A stretch of DNA of 20,299 nucleotides from Ectocarpus siliculosus (lineage: Eukaryota; Sar; Phaeophyceae; Ectocarpales; Ectocarpaceae). Every line of letters begins with the position of its first letter. The stretch's first letter is position 1. The notes beneath the pieces are model-generated. The model worked only from the letters and a program-made list of their open reading frames with translations, did not search any database and was not told the origin of the DNA. Positions 1-7,900 of the stretch are shown in pieces. The DNA lies in NCBI GenBank assembly GCA_000310025.1, contig FN648521.1, forward strand, positions 4,419 to 24,717, read 5' to 3'. The position numbers and the translations under genes were made by a program.

Positions 1-137
1 ACACATCTAAGAAATACAGGTAGCCTTCTCTGACGCGATGAATTCATTGCTAATCTATCTTAAGACTATTTTCTTCGATAGAGATGGATTCGTTGGGTCA
101 TACACTCCAAGGAAAAAAATATATATATACAACGCAC
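1..137. other. Intron after aspartate kinase exon 8 (partial)
   Basis: This is the start of the minus-strand intron with donor GTGCGTTG at 137-130, followed by an AT-rich (TA)n stretch at 119-129. No coding sequence is seen. Confidence 0.6.
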
Positions 138-325
138 CCGGACTGCCCGAGCATTCGCGTGGACACGATGTCGACCAGCTCGACGCCCTTCTTGAAGGTG
201 ATGGCCGTCACCAGCGTCTCCCCGCAGTCCCTGTTCGCGGCGATCACCGTGCCCGGGTGGGAAGGGTTGTACGAGTTCTTGATGCGCACGGGGAGCCCCG
301 TCTTGATCACGGGGCGCATCGACAC
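138..325 (-). CDS. AK: Aspartate kinase exon 8 (ACT regulatory region, not the last exon)
   Basis: 188 nt, 62 codons plus GG (phase 2), with acceptor GCGTCAG and donor CCGG/GTGCGT. It encodes [20 protein letters not shown], then [20 protein letters not shown], then [20 protein letters not shown] and [15 protein letters not shown] and the [14 protein letters not shown] strand open the ACT domains that mediate feedback inhibition by end-product amino acids. The next exon lies left of the window. Confidence 0.94.
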
Positions 326-3300
326 CTGACGCGGCAGTTACATTGATTTGCGGTCCGTGGGGGGCCGGCGGAGGGGGGGGGCGACGAAAAGTAACAGAGG
401 GAGGGAGGGTGGGGGTGGGGTTGGGGGTCATGTTTTGCATGTTTTGTACGAGTTCTTGATGCGCACGGGGGAGCCCCGTCTTGAGCACGGGGCGCATCGA
501 CACCCTAACCCAACTTCCTCCACTACATGCTTTATCGAACATGTTTACTTGATAGAAAAAGCATGCGAAGGTTACTGGCACACCCCACCAACGTTCTTTC
601 TCCCGGCGGTTATCACTCATCGCCGACTTCGACACAACCCCCACGCAACCACCGGCTCCTCCGACAACGAGAAACACCACGCACCGGGCGCCTCTCTGTC
701 TCTCTCTTTCTGTCCACGCCTCTATTTTTCTCCCTCTCTGTCTCTCTGTGTGCGTCTCTCTGTCTGTCTCTGTCTCTGGCTCTCTGGCTCTCTCGATCGA
801 AACGAATGCACTTCGAAGTACGTCAAACATCCGACGTTCAATGCCCATGTTTGGTTCTCTTTTCGATCTCGCTTCGCACGCACCGGGTCTCTCTCTTTCG
901 ATCGAAACGAATGCACTTCGAAGTACGTCAATACACAAAAAGCATCGCAGATACATAGATTACTGCCAGGTATGTATATATTTTACATTATGCGGGGGGT
1001 GTTTATTTACTATTAATTATTATTTTTTAGGTTTGGGGAGCACATAATCCGACGTTCAATGTCCTTCTGTCTTTGTTCTCTCTTTTCATTCGTTCTCTCG
1101 CTTCCCACCCACCGGGTGCAGGATGTTGGCGCCGAAGTAAGCCAATTCCGCCGCCTCTTCGTAGGACACGCAGGGCACGGGGACGGCTCCTGGTACCGCC
1201 CTCGGGTCCGCCGTCATCATGCCGTCCACGTCCTTCCAGACCTGATTTGGGTTGGGTTGATATTTTGTCGATTCGATTTCGAATTAGGATGGAGAAGGAC
1301 AAAAACGACAGGCCGAGTTGTTCGTAGGGAGTGGGTGCAGTCGATTGCCGATTTTTTACGTCAACGGTACCAACAGCAAACAGCAGCAACGACAACACCA
1401 ACACAGCCACAGCCACCGCCGCCGTATCATGCCGTCCACGTCCTTCCTGACCTTTTTGGTTGATTTTGTCGATTCGATTTCGAATGAGGAGAAGGAGAAC
1501 GATACGGTGAGTTGTTCATACGAAGGGAGCCTTCTTAAGGGTGTTGGGTGGGTGCAGTCGATTGCCGATTTGACGTCAACGGTACCAACAGCGCACAGCA
1601 ACAATGACAACACCCAACCCAGCCATCATGCCATCCATGTCTTTCCACACCTGGTGGGTCGATTTGGTCGATTGGATTCCGAATGAGGAGGACACGAAGA
1701 AAACCGACAGGCTGAATAGTTCACACGAAGGGACTTGAAGGTGTTGGGGTGGGTCTCCCGTCCCGAACGAACAAGAAAAGAAACAGTTCTTCCGTCCAGA
1801 ACGAAGAACAAAGAAAGAGTTCTTACGTCCCGAACGGAGAACAAAAGAAAACAGTTCCGTCCCGAACGAAGAACAAAGAAATAGTTCTTACGTCCCGAAC
1901 GAAGAACAAAAGAAACTAGTTCTTCCGTCCAGAAAGAAGAGCAAAAGAAACAGTTGTTAGTAACACGATTGTATTTGGAGGGTGCTGCGGGTGTCAACAG
2001 CACGAACACCACCACCAGCATCAAGAACACCTTGACGAGAAATTATGCGAGTGAGGAGATATAGAACAGAGAGGAGGGACGCAGACCCTATTCCCTAACC
2101 CTAGCCCAACTTCCCCCGTTGCATGCTTTACAATCCAACATGTTCGCGCTAAATTACGAAAAACCTTGCGAAGGCTACAGCAGCAGCAACAGCAACAGCA
2201 CCGCCACCATCAACGAAAAGAACGGCAACAAGAGCAACATCGGAAACAACAACCACCAACAGCACACCACCAACAGGAAGAGGCAGGCAACACTGCCACC
2301 ACCACCACCACCACCACCAACAGCAACAAAAGCAAGGGGCAATACCAACAACAAGAACCACACCACCACCACCACCGAGCAGCAAGAGGCAGGCGATACC
2401 ACCAACAAACAACAGCAACAGCAACAACCAGCATACCACCATCACCAACAACAACAGGCAGCAAGAGGTAAGGGGGCGATACTGATGCTGCGCATACCTG
2501 AACTTCGTCGGCTCCGCAAGCGACGCCGATGACGGTGGCCGTGAGGTCGGACCCTCCCCTCCCGAGGGTCGTGATCTGCTTGCAGGGGGACTGGCCTAGG
2601 AAGCCGGTCACCACCGCCACCCTGAAAAGTCGGTAGGGATCGGCCTCTTGTCAAGAACAGCAGCGTTGGTCTCAACAATAATCTTGAGTCACGAGTGGGA
2701 TAAGACTGATGTTGGTCTTGAGGTTACCTTGAGGGAGGTACGGGCCGGGTGTGTGACTGATGTTGGTATTTGAAACATTTCTTTGACTTGTGGGTAGGAC
2801 TGGATATGGTGATACGGTTTCCCTCAGATACGAGCGGGGGAAGACTGCTTGTCATTGGTCTTTAAGGTTTTCCTCGAGTCACGAGTGGGCCAAGGACCGG
2901 ACCAAGTTGGATTGGACTGAGACATGGATGGGTCGGACCAGGTTTCGCAGGATAAAGTTACCGGTGATTGGTCTGGCGAGCCCATATCGGAGAAGACACC
3001 GAATTTTTCTACCCACCTACCTACTTGCCTGCCTCTCTATCCCCCTCCCCCCCTCTCTCCATCGAAACGAGTTTACAAAGCACGTAAAAATCCACCGCCG
3101 GCCGATGCCCATCTTTTTCTCCTTCTAGTTCTCTCGCTTCTCGCCCTCTCACATGCTGGGGTCGAACTTGGAGAGCGTCTCCTTGATGAGCGGGTACGAC
3201 TCATCCAAGACATCCGCGTTCCCGAACTCGTCGGTCGTGCGCATGCCAAGCGTCCACGCGTCGAAGTGCTGGGCGGGCACCCCGGCCTTGTTGAGTACCG

Positions 3301-4894
3301 CGGCCATCATTCGGACCGACATGCGCTCGCCGTAGGACACCAAACGATCGCGGCTCCTGAGAGTCGTTTCCGATAATTCAGAGGGGGAAGGGAGTCGTAT
3401 CAAAGTGGCGTTTTCTGAGAACGGACAGAGGGCATCATTCGGACCGACATGCGCTCGCCGTAGGATACCAAACGATCGCGGCTCCTGCGTGTCTTGTTGG
3501 TTGCGTTTTGGTTTGTTTATGATAATACACAGGGGGAAGGGAGTCGCATCAAGGTGGCGGTTTCTCAGGACGGGCGGAGGCCATTATTCGGACCGGCATG
3601 CGTTTGCCGCAGGGGCACAACACCATCGCGGCTCCTGCATTTTCTTGGTTGGCTTTTGGTTTTCTTACGATATAACACGAAAGCGCAGACACGGGTACAT
3701 GAATGGGGAAGGGAATCATATCAAAGGTGGCGTTTTGTTAGGCGGACGGTGTCCCATCATTCGGACCGGCATGCGTTCGCCGTGCACAGGGCACCTAACC
3801 ATAGCGGGTCCTGCAATGTGTTTTGGTTGGGTTTTTGTTTGTATTACGATAACACGAAATCAGAGACATGTGCACATGAAGGGGAAAGGGAATCGTATCA
3901 ATGGTGGCGTTTTGTTTAGGACGGGCGGTCGGTGGGCATCATGCGGACAGGCATGCGCTCGCCGTAGGGGCACAACACCATCGTTTTCGTTCTGAGAGAA
4001 ACACAGGGGGGTGGGAGAAAATCGATCATCGTTTGCTCACCTCTGTTGCCCATACATACTATTTCCGTCTGTGTTTTTGGTCACTTGCTTCCCACGACCG
4101 ACCGAACAAAAACATCAATCAATCGATCGATCAAAACGTGGACCGACCGAGGTGGATACCGTAGGTTGAATGACGTAAGATACCACACCCCCGGGAACGA
4201 TTTTCAACGTTCCAATACTCCACGACGAAGAGGATGCTGACATCAAAGGATACATACGTTGTGGTAAAATTCTTGAAGCGAAACGTTTCTAACACCTCCC
4301 GCGATTTTCGGTACCGCCACTGCTTTTCCTGCCTTGAAATCGAGCTTTGAAAATCGGACCAGGGGGTGTGATATCTTATGCAACTTACGGAAAGCGGGAT
4401 GACAAACCCCCAACCGCTGTTTCTTGGTCACTACTGCAGGGATCTACAGTCCCACGACCGACCAATCAAAATCAACCGATCAATCAAAAGGTGAAGCGAC
4501 TGACGCCCGGCATAAATGGGATACAAAAAAACAACCAAGTTCGTTTTCAATCGACCAATCATCATTGTTTGCTCACCTTGACCAATCATCATCGCTTGCT
4601 CACCTTGGCCAATCATCATCGCTTGCTCACCTTTGTTAACCTATCCAAGGCCGTCTGTTATTGTAGTCACTTGAGTCCCACCACCAACCGGATCAATCAT
4701 CATCGCTGTTGTTTTTCTTCCTTTCTTCTCACCTCTGGGTAAGCTCTCGCAGCATGCCCACTCCCTCGAGCATATGTCTCAGGTCGGCGAGAAGGCTCTC
4801 GATGTCGCTTTTCGTGTGCTCTCCGAGCTCGAGCTCGTCGCAGGCGGACAGGTGGAGCGTCTGGATCGCGTCGATGTACACCTGCCGTTTTATT

Positions 4895-4929
<35 letters not shown>

Positions 4930-7900
4930 GATAGATGGTTCGATTAGACATGCTTCCTTTTTACGAAGCAGAACATTAAAGCGTCTGCATCACGTCGATA
5001 CAAATAAACTATGAAAGTACGAGAGTAAGACTTTCCCGTGTTTGCAGTACCAGTGGCCGGTCGTTCAAATATGTCTTGCTTCCTCAAAGCCAACAGCAAC
5101 GACAAGAACAGCAGAAACCACAGCAACAACAAGAACAAGAACATCAACCATGACTAGGAGGGCGACAACTACATGTTGGCGCTACAACAACAAATAAAAA
5201 CGACAACGGCAATGATGACAACGAATATCAACGCCAACAACACGCCAGCGGCGGCAACAACAACGACAAACGAAAATGAAAACAACACGCCAGCGCCGCT
5301 TACCTTCCCGTCCGTAAGAGCGAACTCGCCAGCGTTGAGGAGGTTGTTGGTGGTTTTGCCCATGGCCGAACAGACCATGATCGGCATCTGGCCCTCGTCG
5401 ATGAGCAGCTTCACCAGGGCGGACACCTGTGTTAGGCGATACACGTCCATCCATGTCAGGAGGCCTTCGCAAGGCTTTGCGTGTAAGCATCGTAGGTTGC
5501 ATAAGACATCACACCCCCTGGACCCATTTTTAAAGACTCTTCCGCGACCAAGAAGAGGATGCCGTCATGGAAGCAACCGTTTTCGGAAAGCTTTCTCTCC
5601 ACGAGACGGTTCCGACGCCTCTCGCCATTTTCGGTGCCGTCATTTACTGTTGCTTCCGAGATATCGAGCTTCGAAACTCGGCCCAGGGGATGTGATATCT
5701 TACGCAACCTACGATATTCGAGGGCGGACAGCTGTCCATCAAATACACGTCCATGCCAGTAGCATTCGCAGGATTTTTCGACTACGTAAAACATGTTGGA
5801 CATGAAGCACGCAAAATCGGGGAAAATGGGTCAGGGTTAGGGATAGGGTCTGCGTACCCCCTCCCTCTTCTACTTCCTCACAGAACCTGTTTTCTCGCGG
5901 AGGCGGTCCGTCCACGTACCAACCTCAGAGACGGAATCAATTACCCCCAAAAACCTGTACCATATCTTCCCTTCTGTTTTTACGCTCAGCACTCGCCCCT
6001 TCAATTGGGCCGTTGCCTGCGGGTGGGACCCCACCGGCGGCCCGGGAAATTCCGTCTGGACCTAGTAGATCCATCTAATAGCATGCAGTAGTTAGATCAA
6101 TCTTGGCAGGAAAACGCAGCAGCAGCGACATACGGCAGGTGCCACACCATTTACTGTGCTCGAAAAAAATAGGCTCGTGCTGCCCTTTCTTTCAATGTAC
6201 AGAGAGAGGTTCCTGCCGGCACTCATGAGGGCCCGTAGCAAACCATGATCGGAATCTAATCTGGCCCCGATCGACCGGCGGCTTCACTAATGCTGCAGGG
6301 CCGACCACGTGTGTTGGCGATACACACCCGTGTATGCTATGTACAACCATCCCCGATCGGATGCGGACTAAGAAAACCCGCCACTTTTCCTCCTTTCCAT
6401 CAAGAATGTCCTCGCCTAAACCAAGATAAAAAAGCAAATTACCGCACACATACACAGGGTAAAATGCTAGTCTATTTCGACGTTTTCCGCAATGCGTTCA
6501 TGCCTCCCCGAAACCAACATTTTAACAGATCAATCTACCCTGAAAATAAAAAGATACAACAAACCTGGCAGCAAGAAATGTGCTTTTTCGACGTATCCTT
6601 ACGGTACCCTTCTCCCCCTCATACGCAAGCGTTTCGTGACCAGCAGGGACCAGGGTTGGGGGGGGGGGGGGGTACCATCTCTGCGCCTCTTACGCTATCC
6701 TAACGAGGTAGATGGGTCGGTGGCTGCCAGATACACACGTGCCACACGCGCGCGTCAGCCGCCCAAGGAGCACATCTCGGTCAACAACAGAATAGTCAAA
6801 AGAGAGTCGATGTCAACGAACCTCTTTTAGCCGCTTCGAGGTCGCCAGGGAGCTCCCGCCGAACTTGATCACCGTGCGAAGAGCCTTCTTCGGGGATGCC
6901 GCCTCCGCTCCAGCGTTAACCGCGACCGTCTCCCTGCGAATATGTTCGTGTTGTTGTTGTTGGTGTTGTCTTCACATGAAAAAACCGTTCCGTTCCCGCT
7001 ACCCAGTACCTTCTTCTGTCCGTACTTTGCGCGGTCGATTCCCAGTGGTCACAGGCTAACTTACCCACAACGGGTATTTCGAAAATTAAATGTGTGTTTT
7101 CTCTAAATAGCGTCCGCCGCGCTAACCGGCCGACCAATGTGTCTATACGTGTGCGCGTTAATTTCTAGTTGTAATTCGCATCGACCGGCTGACCACGAAG
7201 ATACTTTAGTTTCAGGGCGGCTCAACCATGGTGTGTGTCTTTTCTTGTTATTACGTGATAGGCATAGACCGCGCTAACCGGCTGACCACTGAAAAGGCGG
7301 CAGTCTCAGTGCGGCTGAAAACAGCGATGTGTGTCGTTCCTTAATTTTTTACATGTATGAACGAGCACACCGGCCGCGCAAATCGGCTGACCCATGAAAA
7401 GACGGCAGTCTCAGTGCGGCTAGAAACAGCAAGTCTGTGTGTGTTTTGAAAATAGCATCGACCGCTGCTAACCGGCCGACCAAGACGAAAAAATAAAAAT
7501 ACCATATCAGTCTTGAGTGAGAGGCGGGCAGTAGCTCTCACCCCTCAGCCTGCTCTTCGACGTCGTCAGTAGCTACCTCCCCGCCGTCGACAGCCGGGTT
7601 AGCGGCGACGCATCTCCGGATCAAGGACGACCGTCCCGTGGGGGCCGCGGGCTGATGATGATGATGATGCCTCCGCTGCTGAACCCGTTGGCTGCGTAGA
7701 CGTCGTTTTTTGCGAAGGGGGTTCGCGGCGGAACGGAGGCGACGTGAGAGGGGGCGGGGGCGGGGGAGGGGGGGTTGGAGGAAATGCGCAAAATGGGCAG
7801 CGCTATGGTACTGCTGTCGCAGCCGTGCTGTTGTTGGCTGCACGTTGATAGAAGCTTGACATTTTTTATTTTTATTTTCGGACACAGAAGGTCCGTGGTG

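Larger units (their letters stand above)
326..1112. other. Aspartate kinase intron 7-8, with copies of both its boundaries
   Basis: Besides G-rich (366-425) and TCTCTG-rich (690-792) low-complexity tracts, this intron holds a near-identical copy of the downstream exon's 5' end (444-504). It also holds a copy of its own donor region (830-888), flanked by a perfect direct repeat at 793-826 and 898-931. Confidence 0.75.
1242..2497. other. Aspartate kinase intron 6-7
   Basis: It contains two copies of the exon 7 acceptor region (1421-1452, 1623-1652), a ~37-bp minisatellite (1758-1955), a member of the GTTGGATAAAGCATGC family (2073-2175) and a CAN-rich low-complexity tract (2172-2464). Long open frames there come only from the triplet repeat. 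Confidence 0.75.
3357..4732. other. Aspartate kinase intron 4-5, built largely of boundary copies
   Basis: It contains four acceptor-side copies (3431-4000), one MITE (4157-4391) and repeated donor-side copies (4022-4045, 4553-4633), plus larger repeats around GTCACT...CCCACGACCGACC at 4079, 4428 and 4664. No independent gene is seen. Confidence 0.8.
5427..6821. other. Aspartate kinase intron 2-3
   Basis: It contains a MITE (5491-5713), a member of the GTTGGATAAAGCATGC family (5756-5870), a degenerate copy of exon 3's 5' end (6235-6336) and a poly-G run (6656-6671). No other coding signal is seen. Confidence 0.7.
6934..7541. other. Aspartate kinase intron 1-2
   Basis: It contains a member of the (AAC)n-tailed family next to the acceptor (6945-7065) and a minisatellite (7108-7480). 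Confidence 0.65.

Noticed and set aside
2119-2532. Long Gln/His/Thr/Asn-rich open frames on both strands
   Set aside because: They arise from the CAN triplet tract inside an intron. The real coding sequence in part of this region is exon 6 on the minus strand.
5456-5803. 115-codon minus-strand frame
   Set aside because: It covers a MITE and its inverted ends, with no coding character.
5826-5846. Telomere-like GGGTTAGGG
   Set aside because: It occurs once as part of a dispersed repeat consensus and is not a telomeric array.
7108-7480. Copies of exon 2 (GCGTTAACCGCGACCG-like)
   Set aside because: The match to GCGCTAACCGGCCGACC is short and weak. It may be a coincidence, so it is not counted among the boundary copies.
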